From assembly GCF_018732085.1 (NCBI RefSeq), contig NZ_CP076103.1, positions 3,596,001 to 3,660,000 on the forward strand: DNA of 64,000 nt. Direction: 5' to 3'. Below, piece by piece: positions 1 to 8,933 of the stretch. The DNA comes from Lysobacter capsici (lineage in GTDB: Bacteria; Pseudomonadota; Gammaproteobacteria; Xanthomonadales; Xanthomonadaceae). Each line of letters opens with the position of its first letter. Within the stretch, counting starts at the first letter, position 1. Made by a program: the position numbers and the translations under genes. The notes under the pieces were generated by a model. That model searched no databases. It was not told the origin of the DNA and saw nothing but the letters and a program-made list of their open reading frames with translations.

Positions 1-50
1 TGCCCTGAACCAGGCCGCACACCGCACAAGTGTCGATGCAGGGATAGACG

Positions 51-74
51 AAAAGGCGGCCTCGGCCGCCTTTT
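51..74. terminator. Rho-independent terminator hairpin 1
   Basis: A perfect 10-bp stem (AAAAGGCGGC / GCCGCCTTTT) with a CTCG loop and flanking A and T runs, so it could work in both directions. It probably ends a gene lying to the left of the window. It is the first of three nearly identical hairpins within 140 bp. Confidence 0.8.
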
Positions 75-92
75 CTTATCCGACATGGATCC

Positions 93-111
93 GGCGGCCT
101 CGGCCGCCTTT
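93..111 (+). terminator. Rho-independent terminator hairpin 2
   Basis: GGCGGC-CTCG-GCCGCC followed by TTT. The core is identical to the hairpin 40 bp upstream, which suggests a local duplication of the terminator. Confidence 0.6.
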
Positions 112-166
112 CGCACATGACAGGTATCAGATGGCCTCGCCCGGATTTTCGGATACCGTGTGTGGC

Positions 167-187
167 AAGGCGGCTTCGGCCGCTTTT
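167..187 (+). terminator. Rho-independent terminator hairpin 3
   Basis: AAGGCGGC-TTCG-GCCGC followed by six T residues. This is the third stacked hairpin. The rest of positions 1-391 shows no convincing gene. Confidence 0.7.
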
Positions 188-391
188 TTCCTTTGTGCAT
201 CGCATAACGATCGCCGTCGATCACACACGACACGCTGCGCCAATGTCGAAAGTAACGGCTCCTGCCATGCAACCTCTGCCGGCCTGGACGCATCACTTTC
301 ATCGACGCAAGCGAACAACCCGATCGCCGCCATCGTCGCGATGATCCACCCGCCCCGCCGCCACACTTGAACCGCACCCGGAGTACCTCCC

Positions 392-1510
392 ATGAAGACG
401 ATGCATCTGCTGATCGCCCTGCTGCTGTGCTTCGCGCCCGCGGCCCCGGCCGCCGAATGCAAGGACACCTCCAGCTACGCCAAGGCCCGCGCGATCGTCG
501 AGGACTTGAACCGCATCGTCGCGCCGAACGGCATCCAGGAGGCCTACGCCACCCGCATCGGCGGCGTCGAGCAATGGATCAACGTGCGCGGCCAGGACAA
601 GGCCAACCCGATCGTGCTGTTCGCCCACGGCGGCCCGGCGGCGCCGTTGATCCCGGCAATGTGGCAGTACCAGCGCCCGCTCGAGGAATACTTCACCGTG
701 GTCAACTGGGACCAGCGCGGCGCCGGCAAGACCTTCGCCTCGCACGATCCCGCCGCCTATGCCGACACCCTGAAGATCGATCGCTACGCCGACGATGCGA
801 TCGAAATCGCCGAGTACGTGCGCAAGCGCTACGGCAAGCGCAAGCTCATCCTGATGGGCCACAGCTGGGGCACGGTGGTGGCGATGACCGCGGCGCTGAA
901 GCGGCCGGACCTGTTCTACGCCTACGTCGGCATCGGCCAGGTCATCAACGTGCGCGAGAACGAGCGCATCAGCTTCGAATTCGGCCTGCAGCAGGCCAAG
1001 GCGCTCGGCAACACCGAAGCGGTCAAGGAAATGGAGACGATCGCGCCCTACCCCGGCAACCAGCCGATCACCCGCGAACGCATCATCACCGCGCGCAAGT
1101 GGGCGCAGTACTACGGCGGCATGACCGCCTACCGCAACGAATCGCCGTACTACTTCCGCGCGCCGCTGCTGTCGCCGGACTACAACGATTGCGACCGCGC
1201 CGGCATCGACCAGGGCAACGAATTCAGCCTGGGCCGGATCCTGCCCGAATTCCTCGACGTCGATTTCACCAAGGTCAAGGAATTTCCGATCCCGGTGGTG
1301 ATGTTCATGGGCCGCCACGACTACACGACCCCTTCGCAGCCGACCGCCGACTGGCTGGCGCGGACCAAGGCGCCGTACAAGCAGGGCGTGTGGTTCGAAA
1401 ACGCCTCGCACATGATCATGTGGGAAGAGCCGGGCAAGACCCTGGTGAGCCTGCTGCAGTACGTGCGGCCGCTGACCGACGAAGCGAAGGCGAACGCGGG
1501 CAAGCGTTGA
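392..1510 (+). CDS. Exported alpha/beta hydrolase, proline-iminopeptidase-like
   Basis: A 372-residue alpha/beta-hydrolase with an N-terminal signal peptide (about residues 1-20, ending near APAAPAA), so it probably acts in the periplasm or outside the cell. HGGP is the oxyanion-hole motif, WDQRGAGKT is typical of prolyl iminopeptidases, GHSWG holds the nucleophile serine, GRHDYTTP the likely acid and the ASHM segment the catalytic histidine. These features fit the S33 family, which removes N-terminal proline or hydrolyses related amides and esters. The cap region differs enough that the substrate cannot be named. The gene stands alone, followed by a terminator-like stem. Confidence 0.85.
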   Translation: MKTMHLLIALLLCFAPAAPAAECKDTSSYAKARAIVEDLNRIVAPNGIQEAYATRIGGVEQWINVRGQDKANPIVLFAHGGPAAPLIPAMWQYQRPLEEYFTVVNWDQRGAGKTFASHDPAAYADTLKIDRYADDAIEIAEYVRKRYGKRKLILMGHSWGTVVAMTAALKRPDLFYAYVGIGQVINVRENERISFEFGLQQAKALGNTEAVKEMETIAPYPGNQPITRERIITARKWAQYYGGMTAYRNESPYYFRAPLLSPDYNDCDRAGIDQGNEFSLGRILPEFLDVDFTKVKEFPIPVVMFMGRHDYTTPSQPTADWLARTKAPYKQGVWFENASHMIMWEEPGKTLVSLLQYVRPLTDEAKANAGKR

Positions 1511-1516
1511 ACGTTG

Positions 1517-1546
1517 CGGGACAGGCGCGGTTTCGTGCCTGTCCCG
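1517..1546 (+). terminator. Stem-loop after the S33 hydrolase
   Basis: A perfect 10-bp inverted repeat (CGGGACAGGC / GCCTGTCCCG) with a 10-nt loop begins 7 nt after the hydrolase stop. There is no T tail, so it may be an mRNA 3' stabiliser rather than a terminator. The rest of 1511-1827 shows no gene. Confidence 0.45.
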
Positions 1547-1827
1547 AAGCCGGCCGCAGCGCGCAAAGCGACAACACCCGCATCGGTTTCTTGTATCGCC
1601 CGGGATGTTCACCAACCCGAGATGCGCGCGAATAAGTTTCCGCAGCTGAAATACGCCTCGCCGCGACGCGGCGTGATGCGCGTCGCGATACGGCCCGATC
1701 GCGAACCGCCGCGAAGCAAACACGATATTCAGTTTTATTAAACGTCGATCGGCATCACAACACACTGGCCTGCGCGACCGGATGCCTGCGTTGGATAGTT
1801 GTCCCCGCAGCGCTTTTCCGACATCGG

Positions 1828-2115
1828 ATGTCTACGGCTTCCGTGCGCAACGACTCGAGCCCTCAGGACGATCTGCTTCGCGCGGTCGCCGCGGGCCGTT
1901 ACGCGCAGCTCAGTCCGATGGAACAGCAAGTGCTGTTGGCGGCGGTGCGCGGCGCCGAGGACAAGCAGATCGCCGCCTTGCTGGGCTGCTCGATATCGAC
2001 CGTGCGCACGATGTGGCAGCGCATATACCACAAGACCGGCGTGACCTCGCGACGCAAACTGATCGCCGCGGTCTGGACCGAGACCGTGCGCAGCCTGGGC
2101 GGTGTCGTTTTTTAA
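1828..2115 (+). CDS. Stand-alone LuxR-type HTH regulator
   Basis: A 95-residue protein that is essentially only a LuxR/GerE DNA-binding domain (about residues 26-84: LSPMEQQVLLAAVRGAEDKQ, then IAALLGCSISTVRTMWQRIY, the recognition helix region). It has no receiver or autoinducer domain. Small proteins of this kind usually act as cytoplasmic transcription regulators that dimerise through the HTH. The target is unknown. The next gene, for a membrane-anchored protein, starts 41 bp downstream and could be co-transcribed. The ribosome-binding site is weak, so the exact start is uncertain. Confidence 0.8.
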   Translation: MSTASVRNDSSPQDDLLRAVAAGRYAQLSPMEQQVLLAAVRGAEDKQIAALLGCSISTVRTMWQRIYHKTGVTSRRKLIAAVWTETVRSLGGVVF

Positions 2116-2156
2116 GCGACATGAGTTTCACCCGGCATTCTGTTACACCATCGTCC

Positions 2157-2798
2157 ATGAAAACCCCTTACCTGCCATGGATCGGTGGAGCCGTGCTCGT
2201 CCTCAGCGGCCTGGCACTGGTCTACGTCTTCGCACCGCAATCGACCACCGCGCCGCGCGAAGCGGTGACGATCGGCGAACCCACCGCCGAACGCAGCGGC
2301 GACAGCGACGCCGACCTGCAACGCATGCAGGCGCAGGTCGCGTCGCTGCAATCGCAGATCAACGCGATCGAACGCCGCGGCGATCCCGCATCCCAACGCG
2401 GCGTCGCCTCGATGGCCGACATGCGCCGCCAGATCGCCGCCGACGAACAACGCCACGCCGCCTATGTCGCCGGCCTGCAGGCTTCGTTCCAACTGGAAAA
2501 AGTCGATCCGCGCTGGTCGACCAAGACGACTTCGCGGCTGTGGGATGCGATCAACCAGGCCGATGCGATGCGCGGCGCGGCGCGCAATGTCGAATGCCGC
2601 GCCAGCACCTGCCGGATGGAACTCGCCGACGACGGCTCGGGCCGGGTCAACAAGAGCCTGCCGCTGTGGTCGCAGCAACTCGTCGATGTATTGCCGCGCA
2701 TGGTCGGTCAAACCGTCGTCAATCAGAACGGGCAGACCCAAACGGTGCTGTACCTGATGGGGCCGGACCCGGCCTCATCGCCGGCACCCAAAAGCTGA
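2157..2798 (+). CDS. Membrane-anchored coiled-coil protein, unknown function
   Basis: A 213-residue protein with one N-terminal transmembrane segment (about residues 7-26) and a predicted coiled coil near residues 45-100 (QRMQAQVASLQSQINAIERR). The C-terminal globular part has two cysteines in an ECRASTC motif, which could form a disulfide, so it probably faces the periplasm. The chosen ATG matches the membrane-anchor start; an in-frame ATG 36 nt upstream is possible. I do not recognise the family. It follows the LuxR-type gene on the same strand. Confidence 0.65.
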   Translation: MKTPYLPWIGGAVLVLSGLALVYVFAPQSTTAPREAVTIGEPTAERSGDSDADLQRMQAQVASLQSQINAIERRGDPASQRGVASMADMRRQIAADEQRHAAYVAGLQASFQLEKVDPRWSTKTTSRLWDAINQADAMRGAARNVECRASTCRMELADDGSGRVNKSLPLWSQQLVDVLPRMVGQTVVNQNGQTQTVLYLMGPDPASSPAPKS

Positions 2799-2897
2799 TA
2801 CCGAACCATCGCGACCGATGTGCGCAATGCCTGGGTGGTTTCCAGGAAGGGGGAATCCGCGACATGGAACTCGTCCACTAACCCTAGGAGGTATCGC

Positions 2898-3377
2898 ATG
2901 AAAATCAACGCATGGATCACCGCCGCGGCGCTCGCGGCGGGAGTGCTGACCAGCGCCGCATCGATCGACGCCCGCGCCGCCACATCCCAGAACCTCAGCA
3001 CCCACGGCTCCGCATGCAGGAACTACAACGCAGCCGAAGCGCTCGATATCGACTACTTCTACCGCGGGGTGCGCAACATCAGCGCCGATGCGCGGTCGGT
3101 CATCTGTCCCATCACGACCCATCCGGTGACCGGGCCGACTCGCAGCTTCTACGTAGACGGCTCCAACTCCGGCGGCGTAACCACCACCTGCACGGTGTAT
3201 GCCTACAGCTATACCGGCGCGCTCCTCAGCTCGTCCAGCTTCAGCACCAGCGCCGCTACCTACGACTACCCGGTCTCGCTGCCCACCGTCAGCTTCTGGA
3301 GCTTCACCTCGATGGTATGTACGCTTCCAGGCAACGGCAACGCAGTGATTTTCGGCGCGTTCTCGGTCGACTCGTAA
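2898..3377 (+). CDS. Small secreted protein, unknown function
   Basis: A 159-residue protein with a clear signal peptide (about residues 1-26, ...SAASIDARA). The mature part is rich in Ser, Thr and Tyr with three cysteines and looks like a small beta-rich extracellular protein. A strong AGGAGGT sits 5 nt before the chosen ATG, and supports it over upstream in-frame starts. I do not recognise a family. Its size and composition resemble the exported proteins at 28.9-29.8 kb, but no convincing alignment was seen. Confidence 0.75.
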   Translation: MKINAWITAAALAAGVLTSAASIDARAATSQNLSTHGSACRNYNAAEALDIDYFYRGVRNISADARSVICPITTHPVTGPTRSFYVDGSNSGGVTTTCTVYAYSYTGALLSSSSFSTSAATYDYPVSLPTVSFWSFTSMVCTLPGNGNAVIFGAFSVDS

Positions 3378-3534
3378 GCCTCGTGGCCCGGCGGCGCGCA
3401 GTGCCACGCGGCCTTGGCTGTGATGCAAACCCGCGGACGCCGGCTAGCCGATCAGGCCAAGCCGGTGTCCGTTGCGATGAGTGCGGAAGATGCCGCGCGC
3501 GAACACGCCGCCGAGCCGGCACGCGCGATCTGCC

Positions 3535-4053
3535 TCAACGCTGGCTGTCGCGCTCGCGGCAGCTCAGGCTGGCGTACTTGCCCTTGGGCAGGTCGTTGGC
3601 GATGTCGAAGCCCTTCAACTCCGCGCCGGGGTCGTCGAGTTCGCTGTAGGTGCAGGCGTTGTCCTTCGCGAACGCCTTGAGCGTGTCGGCGGCGCCGTTC
3701 AGCCTCACCGTCACGCCGACGCCTTCGCTGACGCAGCAGCCGACGTAGGCAGTCATGTATTCCTCTTCGATCACCACCAGCGTGTGACCCATCAGGGTCG
3801 CCGGCTTCTTCATCAACCGGTAATCGGTGTAGTCGGCGCGTGCGCCCGGCCTGGCGTCCAGATAGCCCGCGCGGATGTAGGCCTGCAACGCCGGGCCGGA
3901 CGGAGCCACGCGCTCGTGCCGCTTGGCGTCGAAGCGCAAGGCGTCGATCAATCCGCTTTCCATCGACTTCGCGTCCTGCGCGCTGGCGAGGGGCGCGGTG
4001 ACGACGAGCAGCGCCAGGGCGGCGCAGGTGATTGCCTTGATTTTGGATTGCAT
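3535..4053 (-). CDS. Exported protein, unknown function
   Basis: A 172-residue protein with a signal peptide (MQSKIKAITCAALALLVVTA..ASAQ). The mature domain has a CC pair in YVGCCVSEGV and single cysteines near the C-terminus (NACTY, LSCRE), which suits an oxidised, exported protein. The ATG at 4053 was chosen because it starts the signal peptide and follows a GCAGGAACC stretch. The family is not recognised. It lies tail-to-tail with the secreted protein ending at 3377. Confidence 0.65.
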   Translation of the reverse strand: MQSKIKAITCAALALLVVTAPLASAQDAKSMESGLIDALRFDAKRHERVAPSGPALQAYIRAGYLDARPGARADYTDYRLMKKPATLMGHTLVVIEEEYMTAYVGCCVSEGVGVTVRLNGAADTLKAFAKDNACTYSELDDPGAELKGFDIANDLPKGKYASLSCRERDSQR

Positions 4054-4332
4054 GCGAGGTTCCTGCCTTGGAAGATCGCGTCCAGGCACGCAGGCGCCGG
4101 ACGGTGTGTCGGTGCGGCGAGCGCGGCCGCGCCACCGCTTCGGTGAGCCGGAAGATGGCATCGCGCTTACCGCCGCGAAAATATCAACCGGATCGGGCCG
4201 TCATTCTACAGACTGCGCCGCGTTCTTGGCCCGCCACGCGCCTGTTGTCTTGGCGGCATCGCGATTGCCGGCGTAGACGACGACGCGGACGATCCGCGTC
4301 CGCCGCATTGCCGGCGCGCACGCCGCGCCGCA

Positions 4333-4366
4333 TAAAAAAGGCCGGCGCCTCGCGGCGGCCGGCCTC
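4333..4366 (-). terminator. Rho-independent terminator of the 4387-4920 lipoprotein gene
   Basis: Read on the minus strand, a GGCCGGC-type stem is followed by a run of six T residues. It starts about 20 nt after the lipoprotein stop codon. The remainder of 4054-4386 shows no gene. Confidence 0.75.
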
Positions 4367-4386
4367 GATCGTCCCGCGCGCCAGGC

Positions 4387-4920
4387 TCAGCCGCTGGACT
4401 GCTGCAGCTGGATCTTGTGCTTCGTGGCGTAGGCCATCTGCGCGTCGTTCAAGCCGCTCATCTGGCTGTCGAGTTCCTTGCCCAGGCGCTCGAGCTGCGC
4501 GCCCAGCGGCGCGAACTGCTCGTCGCCGAAGCCGTCCGGCAACGCGGCGACCTTCTGCATCGTCTCGTAGATGCTGTCGGCGGTCTTGAGGTAGGCCACG
4601 GTCTTGTCGCGCAGCGCGACCGCATCCTCCGGCGGCGGGAAGGTCTGCACCTGCACCAGCACCTGCGCCAGTTCGGCGCGCGCATGGCCCAGCGGGCTGG
4701 CGTACTGCTTCATGCCCTTGCGTTCCTGCAGCGAGCGGGTGAACGCCTCGCCCTGTTCGCCGGCCATCCAGCGGTTGATGTATTCGGTCGCGCCGTTCCA
4801 GGCCGAGACGTTGTGCAGCAGGTACTCGTCGGGGGTCATGGTGCTGCGGCCGCCGCTGGAGCAGGCGGCGACGAACAGCGACAGCAGGCCGATCAATACG
4901 AGGGAACGAAACTTCTTCAA
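4387..4920 (-). CDS. Lipoprotein with helical domain, unknown function
   Basis: A 177-residue lipoprotein: the signal peptide ends in a VAAC lipobox (Cys20), so it should be lipid-anchored to the inner or outer membrane. The residue after Cys is Ser, which does not argue for inner-membrane retention. The mature part is predicted mostly helical (long stretches such as LAQVLVQVQTF and LERLGKELDSQMSGLNDAQM) and contains no other cysteine. The family is not recognised. The gene is monocistronic, with its own terminator downstream. Confidence 0.75.
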   Translation of the reverse strand: MKKFRSLVLIGLLSLFVAACSSGGRSTMTPDEYLLHNVSAWNGATEYINRWMAGEQGEAFTRSLQERKGMKQYASPLGHARAELAQVLVQVQTFPPPEDAVALRDKTVAYLKTADSIYETMQKVAALPDGFGDEQFAPLGAQLERLGKELDSQMSGLNDAQMAYATKHKIQLQQSSG

Positions 4921-5593
4921 GACGATGTCCTTTCAGTGGGGTGAATGCTTCCGATGCCGGACCGCGCCCATGCGCGATCCGCGAGTATCGAAGCCGATGA
5001 CGAACGCGGTCGTCCCGACCGATCGCGCGCAACCTCGCGCCGCCGTGAGTCGCGGCGGCGTCGATGTCGGCGGAACGGTGCGCGAGCCGCAAGCGCGGAT
5101 TCGCGGGAACGAACGCAAGGGCGATGAAATCGCCCAGGCATGGTAACCCGCGGCTGTTCGGCGACCAAATCCGGGCGCGGACACGGCCGACTCGGCAAAT
5201 GCGGCGATCCACGGCGGCGGCGGTCGACACGGTCGATCCGGTCATGCACACGCCGTAACCAATGAGCTCCAGCGCACCATGCCGCAGCACCGCATCGGCC
5301 CAAGGGCCGCGCCACGCCGCCTGTTCGCGCTGGCGACGCGATGGTTTCGAATGGCTGGCCGTGGCTAACCGTTGCTCACGATCCGCCGGTGTTTCCAGCC
5401 GTCCGTCGCCTGCTCGTCAGTGAATGGCGCGCGCGATCGATCGCGCGATCGCGCGTCACAGTCCGCCGGACCATCCAGGACTAGGCTGACTGCAACAACA
5501 GGCCGGCGTGGATTACAGCCGCCTTTCACGACAGCCCCCGCGCCGCCCCAACCTATTGTCCTGCGCTCGTACGAGCGCCAACGGGAGCGTGCG
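4921..5593. other. Gene-poor interval with overlapping palindromes
   Basis: No convincing gene in about 670 bp; the open frames present are basic, low-complexity shadows typical of high-GC DNA. At 5430-5447 there is an 18-nt perfect palindrome centred on GATC|GATC, and at 5442-5455 an overlapping 14-nt palindrome (CGCGCGATCGCGCG). Presumably the interval holds promoters for the flanking divergent genes. Confidence 0.4.
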
Positions 5594-6097
5594 ATGAAAC
5601 CGATCCGCCGAAGTCCAACGGCCCACAACCCTGCGTTTATCCGCGACACTTCATCCGCCCGTCGGTCGCCGCGACGATGCATCGTCGCCGGCGTGTGGCT
5701 CGCCGCGTCGCTTGCGTCGACCGCCGTGGGCGCGGTCTGCACCGTCGATACGATCGACCAGAAGACGGTGGTCAGCGCGACCGTCGTGCTCGGCCTGAGC
5801 GAACACTGCGAAGCCACGATCCCGGCGTTTCCGGCGCCCTTCACCTGCGCGACCGAGTTGATCGGCACGCGCTCGGGCGGCAGCGACTCGTACCATCTGT
5901 ACGACACCGGCATGGCCGACCTGGCCGAATGCGGCACCGAAGACGACATCGACTACTGCTATGCCGACGGCGCGGCGCCGCCGTCGCAGATCGCGTTCCA
6001 ATGCATCGTCGAGATCCACCGCGCCCTGCTCGACCTGTTTCCGGCGACGGCGCAATCCGCGTGCGGCTGCTCTTCGCTCAAGCACGCCGGCAAGTAA
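5594..6097 (+). CDS. Exported cysteine-rich protein, unknown function
   Basis: A 167-residue protein with a long basic N-region (about 30 residues) then a hydrophobic stretch (IVAGVWLAASLASTAVGA), likely a signal peptide. The mature part has about nine cysteines (AVCTVD, EHCEAT, FTCATE, AECGTE, DYCYAD, FQCIVE, SACGCSS), implying several disulfides in an extracellular or periplasmic setting. The C-terminus CGCSSLKHAGK is unusual. No family is recognised. The PHA depolymerase gene starts 129 bp downstream on the same strand, with no clear sign of co-transcription. Confidence 0.6.
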   Translation: MKPIRRSPTAHNPAFIRDTSSARRSPRRCIVAGVWLAASLASTAVGAVCTVDTIDQKTVVSATVVLGLSEHCEATIPAFPAPFTCATELIGTRSGGSDSYHLYDTGMADLAECGTEDDIDYCYADGAAPPSQIAFQCIVEIHRALLDLFPATAQSACGCSSLKHAGK

Positions 6098-6226
6098 CGA
6101 GTCGGCGACAACGACGGCCCGAAGCACTGGCCCTCGCCCATAGGTGCAATACCCAACCCGCCTCCCCGGGCCCACCATCGGCGCGATCCATTCCGTTGTC
6201 GTCGAACAGTCTCTGGGGAGGCGCTC

Positions 6227-7414
6227 ATGTTCCGCAACACCCTTACCGACACGCTCACGCTCGTATCGTCCGGTCTGGCCGATGTTCGTCGCCGGTCCGC
6301 ATCCGTCTGCGGCCTCGCGCTCGCCGCGCTGCTGCCGATGGCGGGTGGCGGCGCGCTGTTGATGCCCACCAGCGCGCAGGCCCTGGATTGCGGCAGCAAC
6401 AATGGCTACACCTGCCTGGGCACGGCCAGCCAGTACGCCGGCGGCTTCAGCCCCGGCGTGGGCAGCGGCGGCTTCGGCGGCGGCGACTGCATCGCCACCC
6501 GCACGCCGGTGGTGTTCGTGGCCGGCAACGGCGACAGCGCGATCAGCTTCGACATGCCGCCCGCCGCGGTCAGCGGCTACGCAACGCCGGCCAATTCGGT
6601 CTACGACGAACTCAAGGCGCGCGGCTACAACGATTGCGAACTGTTCGGCATCACCTACCTCGACGCCGACGAACGCGGCGCGCCGCAGAACAACTACCAC
6701 CAGCCGGCCAAGTACCAGACCCTCAAGACCTTCATCGACAAGGTGAAGACCTACACCGGCCGCAGCCAGGTCGATATCGTCACCCACTCGCTGGGTTCGT
6801 CGATGACCCTGGCGATGCTGAAATACCACGGCTACCAGGCCAGCGTGCGCCGCTTCGTCAACATCGGCGGCGGCCTGCGCGGCCTGCAGACCTGCCTGAG
6901 CACCGGCTACCAGTCGCCGTATGCGCCGACCTGCAACGCCGAAGCCTATGTGTTCCCGTACGACTACTACACCTTCGGCCTGTACCCGAGCAGCGGCGTG
7001 GCCTATTACGGCTACAACCGCTGGACCGGCAGCGGCAGCAACAGCCTGCGCGCGATGCCGACGATGTACAGCTCGATCTCGTTCTACACCATCACCGCCG
7101 GCCTCTACGATCAGGTGCAGTGCTTCACCACCAGTTATTCGGCCGGCTGCAGCAGCGGCGCGCTGTTCAACGCGGCGAGCAACGTCAAGGCGCAGGTCGA
7201 CATCGGCGTGGGCAGCAGCGCCTACGCCTACGACTGGAACTGGAGCGACGGCAGCCCGTACAACGCCGGCGGCGGCGACACCAGCAACGGCGTCGGCCAT
7301 TTCCGCTCCAAGACCAACGCCGGCCGCATCGTCTACAACATGCTCGCCACCACCTGCACCACCGGTTGCGCGAACGGCTACGTCGGCGTCAACGGCCCGG
7401 CGGTGAATCGCTGA
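6227..7414 (+). CDS. Extracellular PHB depolymerase, PhaZ7-like
   Basis: A 395-residue secreted alpha/beta-hydrolase. After a long signal region (to about residue 52) the mature protein starts LDCGSNNGYTC and closely recalls PhaZ7 of Paucimonas lemoignei, which attacks native amorphous poly(3-hydroxybutyrate) granules: shared stretches include QYAGGF, GGFGGG, NGDSAISFDMPP, ELKARGYNDCE, KTFIDKVK.YTG and YNAGGGDT.NGVGHFR.KTN. The proposed triad is Ser188 in THSLG (PhaZ7 has AHSMG), Asp295 in GLYDQV and His358 in GVGHFR. Six or more cysteines suggest disulfides. Family assignment is from remembered sequence, not a search; the polymer substrate is inferred. Confidence 0.85.
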   Translation: MFRNTLTDTLTLVSSGLADVRRRSASVCGLALAALLPMAGGGALLMPTSAQALDCGSNNGYTCLGTASQYAGGFSPGVGSGGFGGGDCIATRTPVVFVAGNGDSAISFDMPPAAVSGYATPANSVYDELKARGYNDCELFGITYLDADERGAPQNNYHQPAKYQTLKTFIDKVKTYTGRSQVDIVTHSLGSSMTLAMLKYHGYQASVRRFVNIGGGLRGLQTCLSTGYQSPYAPTCNAEAYVFPYDYYTFGLYPSSGVAYYGYNRWTGSGSNSLRAMPTMYSSISFYTITAGLYDQVQCFTTSYSAGCSSGALFNAASNVKAQVDIGVGSSAYAYDWNWSDGSPYNAGGGDTSNGVGHFRSKTNAGRIVYNMLATTCTTGCANGYVGVNGPAVNR

Positions 7415-7475
7415 TATCTGCGCGCTCGCGTCGCGGCGCCGGCACGCTCGTTCGTGCCGGCGCCGCGATCGCCGC

Positions 7476-8933
7476 TCAGCGAGTCATCCGGATGGCCAGC
7501 AGCAATATCGACAGGCTGTTGACGTACGGGGTCATCTGATCCTCCGGCGAACCGCCGGCCGCGGCAAAGGCGTCGCAGGCCCCGGCCGGATAGGCGTTCG
7601 CGCCGAAGCCGCTTTGCACCACACCGTTCGCGGTGCCGACGACCAGAGCGCGATACGGCGCCAGCAGCGCCGGATCGGCGTCGTACGCCTGCAGCGCATA
7701 GCGCATGAACACCGCCACGCCGGTCGCGTAATTGGCGTAATCGTCTCCGGGCGGCGATGCGGTGTAAGGATCACTGACGCCGATGTCCAGCCACGGCAAC
7801 GGATAACGGCCTGGCGTCGCGCTGTAGCTGCGCGGCTGGTACACGTTGTCGAATACGCCCTGGACGATCTTCGGATACAGCGTCAACGATGCGGGCGGTG
7901 CGCCGGTCCATGCCGCCTTCGACTCGCGCAGCGCTCCGAGCAGCAAGCCTTGATCGCCGGTCCAGAACAAATCCTGGCGGAACATCGCATCCCAGTACGA
8001 TTGGCCCTGGTTCGACGCCACCGGCGCGAACGTGGAAACGCGTTCGCGCATCAGCGCGCCGCTTTGCAGCTTCGACAGCAACGACTCGGCCGGAATCGTG
8101 TCGGCCATCCACTGGTCGAACCACCCGACCTGTTTGATCCAGGCCGCCCGGCAGGCGGCCACATCCACGCCGCTGTCGCGGAATATCTGCGCGTACGCCG
8201 GATTGAGCGAGGCCTGGTGCAGCCGCAGGCTCAGCAGCGTGTAGCCGCCGTTGGTCACCGTGTTCTGCGCCGGATTGAGATACGGCGGCGACCAAGTGTC
8301 CAGCACGAATTTGACCGGATACGGGTATTGGTCGGTGGTGATCGGCGAATTCCACGCGCCGCCGCTGAAGCGCGGCGCGATCCAGGCATTGGGCGGCGCC
8401 GGCGGCTGCGGATCGGGCCGGGTCTGATCGATCACCTTCCACGCGTTGGACGTACCGGTGTTGTTCGGGTTCGCCGCGGCGAACTTGTCCCAACCGGGCA
8501 AGGTGGCGAACGGGTAGACCGCCTTGGTCGGCGTGAGCGACCAGCCCGGCCCATGCATATAAGCCCAGGAATTGATGGCGATGCGGACGAAATCGTCGCG
8601 ACGGCCAGGGACGAACCCCTGGTCGGCAGCGCGCAAGGCGGCGATGCCGATCCAGCCGAAGTCGTCCCACCAACCGCCGTTGTTCATCGGATTGAGCCCC
8701 TCCATCGCGGCGACTTCGCAACCCGAACTGTCGAAGCCGGAGATCGCGAAGAAGTCGACGAGGGTGTCCATCGCCCAGGCGGTGCGCCATACGTTGCGCG
8801 CGCTCGACCACAGCGGAAGGATCGCGTTGACCAGGCGCACGCATTCGGATTGGTAACTCGACGCATCGGCTTGCGGGGCCTGCGCGTGATCGTTGTCCGC
8901 AGCCGCTCTCGGATCGTGTTCTGTCGTATTCAT
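7476..8933 (-). CDS. Glycosidase-like protein (GH76/six-hairpin type)
   Basis: A 485-residue protein without an evident signal peptide (starts MNTTEHDPRAAADNDHAQ). Helix-rich, with motifs recalling GH76 endo-alpha-1,6-mannanases and other six-hairpin glycosidases: WWDDFGWIGIAALRA with a paired Asp, and FWTGDQGLLLGAL. GH76 enzymes cleave alpha-1,6-mannan, for example in fungal walls, but the match is partial and only a fold-level call is justified. The ATG at 8933 follows a GGGGCACCTC stretch; longer upstream frames lack coding character. The missing export signal is odd for such an enzyme. The 8934-9295 interval upstream shows no gene. Confidence 0.5.
   Translation of the reverse strand: MNTTEHDPRAAADNDHAQAPQADASSYQSECVRLVNAILPLWSSARNVWRTAWAMDTLVDFFAISGFDSSGCEVAAMEGLNPMNNGGWWDDFGWIGIAALRAADQGFVPGRRDDFVRIAINSWAYMHGPGWSLTPTKAVYPFATLPGWDKFAAANPNNTGTSNAWKVIDQTRPDPQPPAPPNAWIAPRFSGGAWNSPITTDQYPYPVKFVLDTWSPPYLNPAQNTVTNGGYTLLSLRLHQASLNPAYAQIFRDSGVDVAACRAAWIKQVGWFDQWMADTIPAESLLSKLQSGALMRERVSTFAPVASNQGQSYWDAMFRQDLFWTGDQGLLLGALRESKAAWTGAPPASLTLYPKIVQGVFDNVYQPRSYSATPGRYPLPWLDIGVSDPYTASPPGDDYANYATGVAVFMRYALQAYDADPALLAPYRALVVGTANGVVQSGFGANAYPAGACDAFAAAGGSPEDQMTPYVNSLSILLLAIRMTR

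Noticed and set aside
4917..5315. A 132-codon minus-strand open frame
   Set aside because: Arginine-rich, no motif, no start signal; typical of high-GC intergenic DNA.
5677..7539. A 620-codon plus-strand open frame across the PhaZ7-like gene
   Set aside because: Different frame over a well-identified gene; arginine/proline-rich sequence.
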